Shown: positions 17,752 through 29,233, numbered from the stretch's first letter. The stretch is 39,170 nucleotides of DNA from Alphaproteobacteria bacterium (GCA_021296265.1 JAGWAT010000002.1:7082-46251), one strand, 5' to 3'. Numbers and translations: made by a program. Notes: generated by a model not told the origin, from the sequence alone.

Positions 17752-20559
17752 TCAATCTCCTAGGGTACGCCGTTCCTCGCGTGCCACGAAGCACTCGATG
17801 ACGTCTTCGGCCCGGATGTCCTCGTAGTTCTCGAACGACATGCCGCATTCGGTACCGGAGCGCACCTCGTCCACATCGTCCTTGAAACGCTTGAGGGTGG
17901 CCAGCGTGCCGGTATGGATGACGACGTTGTCGCGGAGCAGGCGCACCTTGGCGCCGCGCCGGACCACGCCCTCGGTCACCTCGCAGCCCGCCACGTTCCC
18001 GATCTTGCTGACCTGGAACACCTGCTTGATGCGGGCGTAGCCGAGGAAATCCTCGCGGATCTCGGGCGCGAGCAAGTCGGAGAGCATGGAGCGGACATCG
18101 TCGATCAGTTCGTGGATGAGCCCGAAGTAACGGATGTCGACACCCTGGCGACGCGCCAGCTGCCGCGACACCGCGTCCGCCCGGACGTTGAAGCCGATCA
18201 CCAGCGCCGGTGTGGCCGCCGCCAGGGTTACGTCGGATTCGGTGATCGCACCGACCCCCTGGTACAGGATATGGCAGCCCACTTCCTCGGTGGTCAGTGC
18301 CGCCAGTGCCTGGGCAATGGCCTGCAGCGATCCATGGGCGTCCGCCTTGATGATGACGGCCACCGTCTGGCGCTGGTCGGTGCCCATGCTCTGGAGCATC
18401 TCCTCGACGGTGGCCCCCTTCGCCAGCGCCGCGACCCGCTTCTGTTTCTCGATGCGCTCGCGGTACTCGCTGACTTCCCGGGCCCGCGCGTCGCTCTTGA
18501 CTACGACGAACTCGTCGCCCGCTTCGGGGACCTCGCTTAGCCCCAGCATCTCGACCGGCACCGACGGCGTCGCCCCCTGAACCTTTGCACCGCGTTCGTC
18601 GGCGAGGGCCCGCACCCGGCCCCACTTCGATCCCGCGACCACGATGTCGCCGACCCGGAGGCTGCCGCGCTGCACCAGCAGGGTCGCGACCACGCCGCGA
18701 CCCCGGTCGAGCCGGGCCTCGATGACCACGCCCTCGGCGGAGCGCTCGGGGTTGGCCCTCAGGTCGGCCACCTCCGCCTGGAGCAGGATCGCGTTGATCA
18801 GGCCGTCGAGGTTGATCTTCTTGGTGGCCGAGACCTCCACCGGAATGACGTCGCCGCCATGATCCTCGGTGATGATCTCGTGCTGCAACAGCTGGCTCTT
18901 CACCCGCGCCGGATCGGCGCCCGGAGTATCGATCTTGTTGATCGCGAGCACGATCTGCTTCTTGGCGGCGCGGGCGTGCTTGGCGGCCTCGATCGTCTGG
19001 GCCATCACCCCGTCGTCGGCGGCCACGACCAGCACGACGATATCCGTCACGTCGGCCCCGCGTGCCCGCATCGCGGTGAAGGCGGCGTGCCCCGGGGTGT
19101 CGATGAACGTGATCTTCTGGCCACTGTCGGTCGTCACCTGATACGCGCCCACATGTTGCGTGATCCCGCCGGCCTCCTTGGCCGCCACGTCCGTCGAGCG
19201 GAGGGCGTCGAGGATCGATGTCTTGCCGTGATCGACATGGCCCATCACGGTCACGACGGGGCTGCGCGGGACCAGGTCCTCGGGACGGTCCTCCGCCGCC
19301 TTGAGACCGATCTCGACGTCCGCGGCCGACACCCGCTTCACGCGGTGGCCGAGCTCGCCGACCACGAGTTCCGCCGTGTCCGCATCAATGGTCTGGGTGA
19401 CCGTCGCCATGACGCCGAGGCCCATCAGGGTCTTCACCACCTCGGCACTCCGCACGGCCATCCGGTTGGCCAGCTCCTGCACGGTGATGGCTTCCGGGAC
19501 CACAACCTCGCGGACGACCTTCTGGGCGGCACTGCCCTGCGCCCGGCGCTGGGCCTGCCGCTCGCGCTCGCGCGCCCGCCGGACCGAGGCCAGCGAGCGC
19601 TGCCGCTCCGTGTCGTCGAGCGCCTGCTGGACGGTGATCTTGCCGGAGCGCCGACGCTCGGCCTGCTCGGCCCGGTTCGCCTGTTTGCGCGCCTCCCGGC
19701 GCGGGCGGTTGCGAGGCTTGCGGGTTCGCTCGGTCGTCTCCGGCGGGCGCGGGCCGGTCGGCCGGGGCGCGCCCGACCGCGGAGCGGCGGGACGCGGGCC
19801 TTGGGCATGCCCGGCCGGGCGCGGACCGCCAGGGCGGGCCTCGCGTGGGCCGGCGGGACGCGGGCCGGAGCCCGGCGCCCTGGGGCCGGCAGAGCGGTCG
19901 CGGTGTGGACGCGGACCGCGCATCGCCGGCGCGTCCAATTCGGAATCGCTGCGGGGGCGCGGACCACGGGCCACGACGCGGACGTCCGGGCCCAGCGCAC
20001 TCGAGGGATCTTCGGTAACGCCGGGGTCGCCCTCCTCCATTGGCGGCGGACCGGCCTCGGGCGGACCCGGGGCCACCGCCGGCCGGGCCGGCGAGCGGCT
20101 ATGGCGCACCTCGGGAGCCGCTTCCAGCTCCTGTTCGGGAGACGGCACGATCGTCACCTGCTCCATCATTCCCGAAGGCGGCTCCGCCATCCGGCGAGCC
20201 CGTTCCTCAAGCGCCCGGAGCCGAGCCCGGCGCTCCCCTTCAGACAGGCCGCTGGGCGCGCGCTTGGGCGGCAGGGGCGGTGGGGTTGGCGAGGCGGCAT
20301 CGCCCGGGCTCGCCGGTGCGGAGAAGGACGGCCTAGCGGTCAACGTGGAGGCCGCCGACTTCGCCTTGTCCTCCTCCATGCGCCCGCCCGCGCCCTTCTT
20401 GAAGACCCGCTTCTTGCGGCGCTCGACCTCGACCGGCTTGCTCCGACCGCGGGAAAAATTCTGGCGCACCGTGCCGCCGCTCACTGTGCGGCTGAGCTGG
20501 AGGCTCTCCGGTTGGCCACCTTTGGCGTCGGGGTCAAGGCCTGCAGGTTTGTCGGTCAT
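17752..20559 (-). CDS. infB: Translation initiation factor IF-2
   Basis: A 935-residue GTPase that brings initiator tRNA to the 30S subunit. The N-terminus has the alphaproteobacterial block [18 protein letters not shown] (29-46). A long disordered Pro/Arg/Gly region follows, with about eight GPRP-like units between residues 199 and 272. The IF2 N-terminal domain is near 355-410. G motifs are GHVDHGKT (440-447), DTPGH, NKID and the SA of VEVSATK. The two beta-barrel and C2 domains complete the protein. ATG 20559 forms an ATGA overlap with the stop of the upstream YlxR-domain gene. Confidence 0.98.
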   Translation of the reverse strand: MTDKPAGLDPDAKGGQPESLQLSRTVSGGTVRQNFSRGRSKPVEVERRKKRVFKKGAGGRMEEDKAKSAASTLTARPSFSAPASPGDAASPTPPPLPPKRAPSGLSEGERRARLRALEERARRMAEPPSGMMEQVTIVPSPEQELEAAPEVRHSRSPARPAVAPGPPEAGPPPMEEGDPGVTEDPSSALGPDVRVVARGPRPRSDSELDAPAMRGPRPHRDRSAGPRAPGSGPRPAGPREARPGGPRPAGHAQGPRPAAPRSGAPRPTGPRPPETTERTRKPRNRPRREARKQANRAEQAERRRSGKITVQQALDDTERQRSLASVRRARERERQAQRRAQGSAAQKVVREVVVPEAITVQELANRMAVRSAEVVKTLMGLGVMATVTQTIDADTAELVVGELGHRVKRVSAADVEIGLKAAEDRPEDLVPRSPVVTVMGHVDHGKTSILDALRSTDVAAKEAGGITQHVGAYQVTTDSGQKITFIDTPGHAAFTAMRARGADVTDIVVLVVAADDGVMAQTIEAAKHARAAKKQIVLAINKIDTPGADPARVKSQLLQHEIITEDHGGDVIPVEVSATKKINLDGLINAILLQAEVADLRANPERSAEGVVIEARLDRGRGVVATLLVQRGSLRVGDIVVAGSKWGRVRALADERGAKVQGATPSVPVEMLGLSEVPEAGDEFVVVKSDARAREVSEYRERIEKQKRVAALAKGATVEEMLQSMGTDQRQTVAVIIKADAHGSLQAIAQALAALTTEEVGCHILYQGVGAITESDVTLAAATPALVIGFNVRADAVSRQLARRQGVDIRYFGLIHELIDDVRSMLSDLLAPEIREDFLGYARIKQVFQVSKIGNVAGCEVTEGVVRRGAKVRLLRDNVVIHTGTLATLKRFKDDVDEVRSGTECGMSFENYEDIRAEDVIECFVAREERRTLGD

Positions 20560-21161
20560 GCCTGATTTCCGTGTACGGCCGGGCGCAGCCCGGCCAAGCG
20601 TTGCAGATCGCGCTCGATCCGGTCGCAGAGCGACCCGGCCCAGATCGCGACGTAGGCGGCGCTGTCAGCGCCGAAGGGAATTCCGAGGGCCGCCTTGCAC
20701 GGGCCCGTACAGGTGCTCACGCCACTCGCCGCAGCCGCGCGCAGCAGCCGCCGCGTCTCCGAGCCGGCGTCATCCGCCACGATCAGCAGTCCCGCGACAC
20801 CTGCGTGCAGGGTCTCGAGGCAGCGGTCACGGCCGTGCACCGCGCGGCCCGCCCGGCGGGCAAGCCCGACCAGTCCGACCACCCGCTTGGCGACCAGCTC
20901 CTCCACGTGCCCGGCCAGGTCCGGCGAGACGTCGACCCGGCGCTGGAAGGCTCGCGAGAAGAGGTTGCGCCGCACCGCCTCGTCGATCCGGCTGCGCTCG
21001 GCTCCAACCCACGCGCCGCGGCCGGGCAGGCGCTCAGCGAGGTCCGGCACGACTTCCGTGCCGTGCGCGACGAACCGCACGAGCCCGGCGCGCGCTTCCA
21101 CCGTCCGCGCCACGATGCAGCGGCGCACGCCGGCGTCATCCGTCGCCCGCACCGCCGTCAT
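20556..21161 (-). CDS. RNA-binding protein with fused YlxR and L7Ae domains
   Basis: A 201-residue protein between nusA and infB. The N-terminal part is a YlxR (DUF448) domain: RRCIVART near 13-20 and the GRGAWVG block near 67-73. The second half (VVGLVGLARRAGRAVHGRD onward) is an L7Ae/L30e-type RNA-binding fold such as Firmicutes encode separately as YlxQ. The fused form is common in alphaproteobacteria. The start ATG 21161 overlaps the nusA stop (ATGA), and its own stop overlaps the infB start in the same way. A role in RNA binding during transcription or ribosome assembly is inferred from the domains and operon. Confidence 0.92.
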   Translation of the reverse strand: MTAVRATDDAGVRRCIVARTVEARAGLVRFVAHGTEVVPDLAERLPGRGAWVGAERSRIDEAVRRNLFSRAFQRRVDVSPDLAGHVEELVAKRVVGLVGLARRAGRAVHGRDRCLETLHAGVAGLLIVADDAGSETRRLLRAAAASGVSTCTGPCKAALGIPFGADSAAYVAIWAGSLCDRIERDLQRLAGLRPAVHGNQA

Positions 21162-22801
21162 GCAGTCGCGTCCGCGGACGCGGCATTGGCGTCCGCTTTC
21201 GGGAGGTCGTCGGCAAACCAATGGGCACGGGCCGTCATGATCACCTCGTTGGCTTCCTCGTGCGCGAGCTCAACGTCGGGCAGCTGGATGCCGGCGCCCA
21301 TCTCCTCGTTGTTGGCCTGGTAAAACACGCGAAGCTTCTCCAGGGCCACCTTGTCAGTCAGCACCTCGATGAGCTCGTCGTTCGACAGGTCTGCAAGCTG
21401 ATCGAGCGTCCGGATGCCGTTGAGGCCCAACACCACGAGCATCGACGGGCTGAGATGCTCGATGCCGGCGACGTCGTCTGCCACGCCAAGCTTGGACCGG
21501 ACCTTCGCCAACTCCTCGTTGCGCTCCAAGATAACCTTCGTGGCGCGTTCGCGGAGTTCCTCCGCCACTTCCTCTCGTAGGCCCTCGATCTCCGCGAGTT
21601 CCTCGAACGGCACGAACGCGATAGCCTCCAGCGAGTCGAAGCCTTCCGTGACCAGCAGGTGCGCCACCACTTCGTCGACGTCGAGAGTCTGGACGAACAT
21701 CCTGATCAGCTGCCGCAGCTCTTCCTGACGCCGGTCCGATTCCATCTTCTCAGTCAGGATCTTGATCTCCCAACCGGTCAGCTTGGTCGCGAGGCGGACG
21801 TTCTGGCCACGCCGCCCGATGGCGTAACTCTGTTGGTTCTCGGGCACCACGACCTCGACCCGCGTCGCTTCGTCATCGAGAATGACCTTGGTCACCTCGG
21901 CCGGTACCAACGCGTTGACGATGAACGTGGCGGTATCCGGCGACCACTGGATGATGTCGACGCGCTCGCCCTGCAGCTCGCCGACCACGGCCTGAACGCG
22001 GCTGCCGCGCATCCCGACGCACGCCCCCACCGGATCGATCCCGGGGTCGTTCGAAATGACCGCGATCTTGGCGCGGCTGCCCGGGTCGCGCGCTGCCGCG
22101 ATGATCTCAACGACCCCGTCGTAGATCTCGGGCACCTCCTGGGCAAACAGCTTGACGAGAAACTCGTTGCACGCGCGCGACAGCAGGATCTGCGGTCCCC
22201 GGGTCTCCTCGCGCACCTCCATGATGTATGCGCGGATGCGGTCGCCGGTCCGGTATGCCTCCTTGGCCAGCGTCTGGTCCCGGCGCATGAATCCCTCGGC
22301 CCGGCCGAGATCGACGATCACGTTGCCGTATTCGAAACGCTTCACGATGCCGTTGATGATTTCGCCGACGCGCCCCTTGTATTCCTCGTACTGACGCTTG
22401 CGCTCGGCCTCACGGACCAGGCGGTACACCACCTGTTTGGCCGTTTGCGCGGACAGGCGGCCTAGGTCGATCGGCGGCAGCGGCTCGTAGATCCGGTCAC
22501 CGACCTTGGCCTCCGGGTCGCGGGTCCGGCCCTCATCGAGGCTGATCTGCCGGTGCCAGTCGTCGACCGGGTCGGCCACCTCCAGCACCCGCTGAAGTGT
22601 GATCTCGCCGGATGTCCGGTCGATACTCGCCTTCACCTCAAGTTCCTGGCCGTACTTCCGCAGCGCTGCCACCTGCACGGCCTCTTCCATGGCGCCCAGC
22701 ACCACCTCAGGATCGATCAAGCGCTCATTGGCAATGGACTGGGCAAACTCGAGAAGTTCCGGTCGCCCAAGCTCGGGAATGGCGTTCACGTTCTGCGTCA
22801 A
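21158..22801 (-). CDS. nusA: Transcription termination/antitermination factor NusA
   Basis: A 547-residue NusA, which binds RNA polymerase and RNA to control pausing, termination and antitermination. It has the N-terminal polymerase-binding domain (1 to about 125), an S1 domain (about 135-200), two KH domains (GMRGSRVQAVVGELQGERVDI, shown here as GMRGSRV, and IGRRGQNVRLATKLTGWEI) and two C-terminal helix-hairpin-helix repeats within an acidic tail, typical of proteobacteria. The start codon is TTG 22801 with GAGGTG four bases upstream; GTG 22789 is a less likely alternative. The rimP gene that usually precedes nusA is not found upstream. Confidence 0.97.
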   Translation of the reverse strand: MTQNVNAIPELGRPELLEFAQSIANERLIDPEVVLGAMEEAVQVAALRKYGQELEVKASIDRTSGEITLQRVLEVADPVDDWHRQISLDEGRTRDPEAKVGDRIYEPLPPIDLGRLSAQTAKQVVYRLVREAERKRQYEEYKGRVGEIINGIVKRFEYGNVIVDLGRAEGFMRRDQTLAKEAYRTGDRIRAYIMEVREETRGPQILLSRACNEFLVKLFAQEVPEIYDGVVEIIAAARDPGSRAKIAVISNDPGIDPVGACVGMRGSRVQAVVGELQGERVDIIQWSPDTATFIVNALVPAEVTKVILDDEATRVEVVVPENQQSYAIGRRGQNVRLATKLTGWEIKILTEKMESDRRQEELRQLIRMFVQTLDVDEVVAHLLVTEGFDSLEAIAFVPFEELAEIEGLREEVAEELRERATKVILERNEELAKVRSKLGVADDVAGIEHLSPSMLVVLGLNGIRTLDQLADLSNDELIEVLTDKVALEKLRVFYQANNEEMGAGIQLPDVELAHEEANEVIMTARAHWFADDLPKADANAASADATA

Positions 22802-22872
22802 TGCACCTCGCTACCGGCCGACCAGCCCCGCGCCTGCGGGAAACGTGCAACCGGAGCTTCCTTCAAATGGAT

Positions 22873-22892
22873 GCCGGGTCCGCCAACCCGGC
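22873..22892 (-). promoter_or_regulatory. Hairpin in the nusA leader
   Basis: A perfect 7-base stem (GCCGGGT at 22873-22879 and ACCCGGC at 22886-22892) with a 6-base loop, about 70 bases upstream of the nusA start on its coding strand. It could be a leader structure for control of the nusA operon, which is often autoregulated, but no T-run follows. GC-rich DNA yields such stems by chance fairly often. Confidence 0.3.
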
Positions 22893-23658
22893 CTGCACAG
22901 CCAAGCGCGAGACATGCCAGGACTAATACGACCTACGGGATCCGCACAGACGTCGCGGAAGGGGAGGGTCGCCCCCGGCCATTGAGCGCGCAGGCACAAA
23001 TGGCGGCTGCCGGCCTTCGCGACGCCACACTTCAATTCATCTAAGGAGACGATCACGGAAAGCCCGCACGCACACCATACAGGTTCTGGACGCGCGTTCA
23101 ACTGCGCCAGATCGCTGCCCTCAACGGGTCCGGCGGCCGGTCCACAGCTTTCCGCATCCGTTTGCAACCAATCCGTTTTAAGTGCGCTGACCGGCACTTA
23201 GATGCGCATGACTGCGCGAGTGGGGGGCGAGGGCGGGCCGCATGCCCGCTGGAAAACCTGTGGATAGGCTGGGGAAACCGGCGTTGTCCGCCTGGGTCCG
23301 GGTTTCGCGAGCGCGCCGCCGAGCCCGACGGCACCACTCTTGCGCAAAGACGTCTGCACGCGTCGGCCCCAAGGATTTGCGCCTGTCTCTGCCCGATCCC
23401 GACCCTCGATCGTCCGTTCGTTACGCCATTCGTGCAGCTCCGCCTCGCCCGGACGGATGGATGAGGTTGTCGGGACGTGCTGGCCGGGGGCGGATCCTCC
23501 ACAACGTTCCCGCTTCGGGTGATCCGACGTCGGACGCGGCTCCAGCTGGGCGACATTCCCGCGCTGCCGCGAGCCCGGCGCCGACGGCGAGTTCGCAGGA
23601 ATAGACCCATGCAGCTCGGGCCGGTCAGATGCGGCAGGCGAGAACTCGTGGAGCCGAG
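22893..23658. other. Gene-poor stretch upstream of nusA
   Basis: No open frame here resembles RimP or any other protein known to me, on either strand. Visible structure is limited to an inverted repeat, TAAGTGC at 23179-23185 with GCACTTA at 23194-23200, and scattered CCACA motifs. It presumably contains the nusA promoter on the minus strand. Confidence 0.5.
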
Positions 23659-24040
23659 TCAGCGCTTCGGTGCGCACGTTGCCGGACAACGGACCGGGTC
23701 TCCGAGCGCGGCCTCAATCAGTGCGCGGGCACGGCCCGCCCGGCGCGAGTCCGGGAACGGGCTGACGTGGACGGCGATGGCGGTTTCCGTGTCCCGGATG
23801 GCAGGGCACGGAGCAGAGCCACAATGTCGGCCTGGTCCGTGCGGCGGGCTGCCTCCAGCTTCATGGCAAGCAGGTGTTGGGCCGACGCGCCGGTGATGAC
23901 AAGGTGCGATGAGTCGTACACCACCGGTACGCGGTAATCGGGATTGGACGGGAGGTATGCCGTGGCCTGTTCGTCCAGCCGGGTGGTTGGCAGTCCGTGC
24001 CGGATTGCAGGGTGCGCGCGCCGCAGGCGCGTTTTCACGG
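23659..24040 (-). pseudogene. Decayed nucleotidyltransferase-like gene (DUF6036/AbiEii-like)
   Basis: On the minus strand, residues LPSNPDYRVPVVYDSSHL and VITGASAQHLLAMKLEAARR, then DQADIVALL, resemble the C-terminal half of DUF6036-type nucleotidyltransferase proteins, often found as parts of toxin-antitoxin-like pairs. Near 23795 the similarity moves to another frame (IRDTETAIAVHVSPFPDS, then RARALIEAALGDP) and stops at 23659. The N-terminal half is missing: the frame runs back directly into tRNA-Leu 25 bases away. The gene is therefore truncated and frameshifted. The family call comes from remembered sequence patterns and is moderate. Confidence 0.55.
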
Positions 24041-24065
24041 CAAGCGCCCGCCGCCGGTCAAGAGG

Positions 24066-24152
24066 TGGTGCGGGTGGTCGGACTCGAACCGACACTCTGT
24101 TGCCAGAACCGGATTTTGAGTCCGGCGCGTCTACCAATTCCGCCACACCCGC
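24066..24152 (-). tRNA. tRNA-Leu (anticodon CAA)
   Basis: An 87-base class II tRNA. The acceptor stem GCGGGTG pairs with CACCCGC, followed by discriminator A and an encoded CCA (24066-24068). The D-arm contains GGAATTGGTAGACGC. The anticodon stem CCGGA/TCCGG encloses the loop CTCAAAA, giving anticodon CAA. A long variable arm and the T-loop GGTTCGAGTCC follow, as expected for leucine tRNA. Its 3' end points at the decayed nucleotidyltransferase gene. Confidence 0.96.
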
Positions 24153-24282
24153 GCGCAGCCACCGCGGGGAATCAACTCCATCAGCGCCGACTTCGCAAGC
24201 CCGGACAGAGCGCGGCCCGCCCGGATGCCGGCGGGGGCAAATCGGTTGCATTGGGCTGCCCGCGCCACCATACTCCTTGGTT

Positions 24283-24657
24283 ATGGAAGGGCAGGCTCAG
24301 ACGACGCCCAGTGTATTGCCGGCCCGGGTCGTTTCACGACCGGGCCGGCGGGTATCAAGCCCGAAGAACGTCTTCCGGGACGGCGAAATCGGTCAACTGA
24401 TCGGGCTGTTCTCGCGCATGCTTCAGGCCGGTTTCTGGCACGACTACTCGATCGACCATAGCGAGACCCTGGCCGTATTCTGCGTCTATCGATACGCCCG
24501 CGAGGCACCCGAGTACCAATTGATCCGCGGCGGCTCGGGCACCCGGGTGCCCGAGTGGCAGGTCTTCCAGCAGGGCAGGGTCCTCAAGCACTCGGCGAGC
24601 CTGCCGCTGCTGCTCACCTGGCTTGAGGCACGCGCCCGACGCGTGCGGCGGGGCTGA
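24283..24657 (+). CDS. DUF2794 family protein
   Basis: A 124-residue protein whose core, FRDGEIGQLIGLFSRMLQAG then WHDYSIDH and LAVFCVYRYA, matches DUF2794, a small family found almost only in alphaproteobacteria and without known function. ATG 24283 lacks a good ribosome site, and the first 40 residues are poorly conserved in type. They are also encoded by DNA able to form a strong imperfect hairpin (24318-24349). The thioesterase gene begins nine bases after its stop, so the two are probably cotranscribed. Confidence 0.8.
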   Translation: MEGQAQTTPSVLPARVVSRPGRRVSSPKNVFRDGEIGQLIGLFSRMLQAGFWHDYSIDHSETLAVFCVYRYAREAPEYQLIRGGSGTRVPEWQVFQQGRVLKHSASLPLLLTWLEARARRVRRG

Positions 24658-24666
24658 CCCGACCAC

Positions 24667-25098
24667 GTGTCGCAGCCGTTCCGCTGGCGCATGCGGGTCC
24701 GTTACAACGAAGTCGACGCCCAGGCGCTGGTGTACTTCGCGCAGCATCTGACCTACTACGACAACGCGATCACCGAATTCCTCCGGTCGCTGTCCTTTGA
24801 CCTGTTCGGCTACGCCCGCACGTCGGGTCTCGACTTCAACGTGGTCCACGCGGAAGTCGACTTCGCCCGGCCGGTGCGGCTCGACGATGTACTCGATGTC
24901 GCCGTGGGGGTCGCCCGCCTGGGGACGTCGAGCGTCACGTTCGCAACGACCCTGCACCCCGCGGACAGCGACGACGTCCTGTCCCGGGGCAGCGTCGTCT
25001 GGGTGCATGCGGACCAGGGCACGATGTGTTCGACCCCGATCCCCGATGATCTCCGCCGCCGTCTCGCACGGCACCTGAGCACCCCCGCCGAACAGTGA
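24667..25098 (+). CDS. Hotdog-fold acyl-CoA thioesterase (YbgC/4HBT-like)
   Basis: A 143-residue single hotdog domain. The family signature is at the N-terminus: RVRYNEVDAQALVYFAQHLTYY, with the Asp of EVDAQ in the catalytic position of 4-hydroxybenzoyl-CoA thioesterase-like proteins. Such enzymes hydrolyse acyl-CoA thioesters; the acyl group here is unknown. The start is GTG 24667, nine bases after the DUF2794 stop. Its stop overlaps an in-frame GTG of the next gene. Confidence 0.85.
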   Translation: MSQPFRWRMRVRYNEVDAQALVYFAQHLTYYDNAITEFLRSLSFDLFGYARTSGLDFNVVHAEVDFARPVRLDDVLDVAVGVARLGTSSVTFATTLHPADSDDVLSRGSVVWVHADQGTMCSTPIPDDLRRRLARHLSTPAEQ

Positions 25099-25199
25099 AG
25101 CGTCGGTCGATCCCGCCGTGCGGGGCCGGCCAGCCGCGGCGCCTGGGACTACCGGCAGGAGTCACCGGTCGGCGTCCGGGTCCGCGCTTCCGGCAGTCG

Positions 25200-25688
25200 A
25201 TGGTGCTGGTCTCGGGTGGGCAGACCGGTGCCGACCGGGGCGCCCTCGAGGCGGCGCGCGCCTGCGCCGTTCCCATCACCGGCTGGTGCCCCGGGGGGCG
25301 CTGGACGGAAGCGGGGCCGCTCGAGCGCTGCTGGCCGCTGACGCCGACCCCCATGCGCCGTCCGGTCCAGCGCACGCTCCGGAACCTCCGCCTGGCCGAT
25401 GGCGTCCTGATCCTGGCCGGCCGCCGGCCCCGCGGCGGCAGCATCGTGCTGCCCCGGTCGGCCGGGGCAGCACGGCCCCGGATCGTTCTCGACCCGCGTG
25501 CCGACCGGGCCGTGTCAGCGGCGCTCCGGTTTTGCCGGCGGCACCGGATTCGACGCCTGCTGGTGGGCGGCCCCCGGGAGAGCGAGGAACCCGGCATCCG
25601 CGAGGCGGTCCGGGCGATGATGACGCGGCTCTACGAAACCATCCGGCGCGCCGGCTCACTCCCACTCGATCGTGCCGGGCGGTTTTGA
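25200..25688 (+). CDS. YpsA-like putative molybdenum carrier protein
   Basis: A protein of about 162 residues with the LOG/YpsA-type nucleotide-binding start [18 protein letters not shown], then [16 protein letters not shown] and a later [13 protein letters not shown] block, matching the cpYpsA 'putative molybdenum carrier' family. The biochemical role of the family is not settled. ATG 25200 places the conserved motif at the N-terminus as in relatives. GTG 25095, overlapping the thioesterase stop, would add 35 residues of unconserved-looking sequence. The last 33 bases overlap the end of guaA on the other strand. Confidence 0.75.
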   Translation: MVLVSGGQTGADRGALEAARACAVPITGWCPGGRWTEAGPLERCWPLTPTPMRRPVQRTLRNLRLADGVLILAGRRPRGGSIVLPRSAGAARPRIVLDPRADRAVSAALRFCRRHRIRRLLVGGPRESEEPGIREAVRAMMTRLYETIRRAGSLPLDRAGRF

Positions 25689-27197
25689 CGTGACGTCGTA
25701 CAGCACGCGGTTGATGCCAGGAAGCCGGTTGACGATCGTAGTCGCGACCTCCGCGAGGAAGTCCGCGGAGAACGGGTAGACACTGGCCGTCATGCCGTCC
25801 AGTGACGTCACTGCGCGCAACGCCAGTGCGTAGTCGTACGAGCGCCGGTCCCCCATCACGCCGACACTCCGCACCGGCAACAGGACGGCAAACGCCTGCC
25901 AGATGTCGTCGTAGAGGCCCGCGCTGCGAATGGCGTCCAGGTAGATCCGGTCGGCCTCCCGGAGCAGCGAGATCTTGGGACGGGTGACCGCACCGGGAAT
26001 CCGGATCGCAAGCCCCGGTCCCGGAAACGGGTGGCGCCCGACCAGGCTCTCCGGCAGGCCAAGCTCCCGGCCGAGCTCCCGAACCTCGTCCTTGAAGAGT
26101 TCGCGCAGCGGCTCCACCACCTGCATCTGCATGCGCTCGGGCAGACCGCCAACGTTGTGGTGGGACTTGATGGTGACACTGGGTCCGCCCGAGGGGGCGA
26201 CGGACTCGATGACATCCGGATACAGGGTGCCCTGTGCCAGGAAATCGGCCCCGATGTCCCGCGCGACCTCCTCGAATTCCTCGACGAACACGCGGCCGAT
26301 GGTCTTCCGCTTCGCTTCCGGCTCCTCGACGCCTTCGAGCGCGGCCAGGAACGTGTCCTCCGCGTCCACGGTGCGCAGCGCGATGTTGAACCGCTGACGG
26401 AAGGTCGCCTCGACCTCGGTGGCCTCGTTCGCGCGCAGCAGCCCGTGGTCCACGAACACGCAGGTCAGCCGCTCTCCCACCGCCTCGTGCACGAGGCGTG
26501 CCGCGACCGCGCTGTCGACGCCGCCGGACAACCCGCAGATGACCCGTCCGTCGCCGACCTGGGCGCGGATGCGCGCCACCGCCTCCGTGCGGATCCGGCC
26601 CACCGACCACGAGCCGTCCAGCCCGGCGACATCGCGCACAAACCGGCGGAGGAGCGCGGAACCGTCCGGCGTATGCACCACTTCCGGGTGGAACTGCACG
26701 CCGAAGTAGCGGCGGCGCTCGTCGGCGATGGCCGCGAAGGGCGCCGCATCGGTTCGGGCCACCGCCCGGAATCCGTCCGGCACGGCATCGACTCGGTCCC
26801 CGTGGCTCATCCACACCGGGTGGCGCTCACCTGTCTGCCACAGGCCTTCGAAGAGCGCGGACGGCGCCGAGATCTCGATGTCGGCGCGCCCGAACTCCCG
26901 GGTTTGCGCAGCGCTCACTCGCCCGCCGAGCGCCTCCACCATGGCCTGCTGGCCGTAGCAGATCCCGAGAACCGGCACGCCGCTCCGGAAAATCTCCGGC
27001 GGGATGGACGGCGACGATTCGGCGGCCGCGGAATCGGGGCCGCCAGACAGGATGATGGCGCCCGGCGGCGGGTCGAGATGATCGGACGCCCGGTGCCAGG
27101 GAACGATCTCGCAGTAGACGCTGTGCTCGCGCACGCGCCGGGCAATCAGCTGGGTGACCTGGCTTCCGAAGTCGACGACGAGGACACGTTCGCTCAC
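25656..27197 (-). CDS. guaA: GMP synthase (glutamine-hydrolysing)
   Basis: A 513-residue enzyme that aminates XMP to GMP with glutamine and ATP. The class I amidotransferase domain has [23 protein letters not shown], the nucleophile Cys80 in GICYGQQ, and the His of GVQFHPEV. The PP-loop ATPase domain has [14 protein letters not shown]. The C-terminal dimerisation domain ends in KPPGTIEWE, the family's standard ending. GTG 27197 overlaps the stop of the upstream TPR gene (GTGA). Confidence 0.97.
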   Translation of the reverse strand: MSERVLVVDFGSQVTQLIARRVREHSVYCEIVPWHRASDHLDPPPGAIILSGGPDSAAAESSPSIPPEIFRSGVPVLGICYGQQAMVEALGGRVSAAQTREFGRADIEISAPSALFEGLWQTGERHPVWMSHGDRVDAVPDGFRAVARTDAAPFAAIADERRRYFGVQFHPEVVHTPDGSALLRRFVRDVAGLDGSWSVGRIRTEAVARIRAQVGDGRVICGLSGGVDSAVAARLVHEAVGERLTCVFVDHGLLRANEATEVEATFRQRFNIALRTVDAEDTFLAALEGVEEPEAKRKTIGRVFVEEFEEVARDIGADFLAQGTLYPDVIESVAPSGGPSVTIKSHHNVGGLPERMQMQVVEPLRELFKDEVRELGRELGLPESLVGRHPFPGPGLAIRIPGAVTRPKISLLREADRIYLDAIRSAGLYDDIWQAFAVLLPVRSVGVMGDRRSYDYALALRAVTSLDGMTASVYPFSADFLAEVATTIVNRLPGINRVLYDVTSKPPGTIEWE

Positions 27198-27700
27198 CCG
27201 TCCAAATTCTTCCGATACAGCGCGATCTGCTCGGCCAGGTCGTCGCCATCGGGGCAGGGGAAGTCGCAGACGGCTTCGATCCTGGCCAAGTTGGCCTCCG
27301 CCTCGTCCAGACGGCCGAGCGCAAGGAAGGTCTCGGCCTGGTAGTGGAGCGCCCCCGTGTGCTCGGGCGCGAGCGTCAGGGCCTTGGCATAGTGCTTGAG
27401 TGCCGCTTCGAAGTTCTGCAGGCGGCGCTCCAGATAGCCGAGTCGGTTCCACGCCTCGGCGGATTCCGGGGCCTCCGCCAGCACGGCGCCGAGCGCCAGC
27501 CGGGCGTTCTGGTAGTGGCCGTCCTCGATGAGTTCGCTGGCTTCCGCGAGCAGCTTCGCCGTTTCATCCCCGCCGCCCATCTCCAACGAGTCGGGGGGTT
27601 CTTCCATGGCGAGCGCGGCGGGGCCGGCGGTCGCCACCAGCAGCACGGTTGCCGACGCGGCAAGGCGATGCCGCCATGCCGGACCAACCCACTTAATCAT
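27194..27700 (-). CDS. Exported TPR-repeat protein
   Basis: A 168-residue protein with a signal peptide (basic start, hydrophobic [19 protein letters not shown], cleavage before MEEP), so probably periplasmic or membrane-attached. Two to three tetratricopeptide repeats follow ([32 protein letters not shown] and [20 protein letters not shown]), then a CDFPC cysteine pair near the C-terminus. It lies between guaB and guaA and overlaps the guaA start by four bases. ATG 27700 has GGAGG six bases upstream, better spaced than ATG 27703. TPRs usually bind other proteins; the partner is unknown. Confidence 0.85.
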   Translation of the reverse strand: MIKWVGPAWRHRLAASATVLLVATAGPAALAMEEPPDSLEMGGGDETAKLLAEASELIEDGHYQNARLALGAVLAEAPESAEAWNRLGYLERRLQNFEAALKHYAKALTLAPEHTGALHYQAETFLALGRLDEAEANLARIEAVCDFPCPDGDDLAEQIALYRKNLDG

Positions 27701-27745
27701 CATGTTCCTCCGGCGCGGTCTTGGGGAGAATGGCAAGCGAGGGAA

Positions 27746-29233
<1,488 letters not shown>

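Noticed and set aside
18859-20565. 568-codon frame antisense to infB
   Set aside because: Rich in His and Arg as expected from the complement of a GC-rich gene; no domain seen.
23250-23275. DnaA-box-like TGTGGATAG near other CCACA motifs, possible origin
   Set aside because: Only one near-match, no AT-rich unwinding region and no origin-linked genes nearby.
23198-23689. 163-codon minus-strand frame as a candidate rimP
   Set aside because: None of the RimP motifs are present and the composition is arginine-rich random-frame type.
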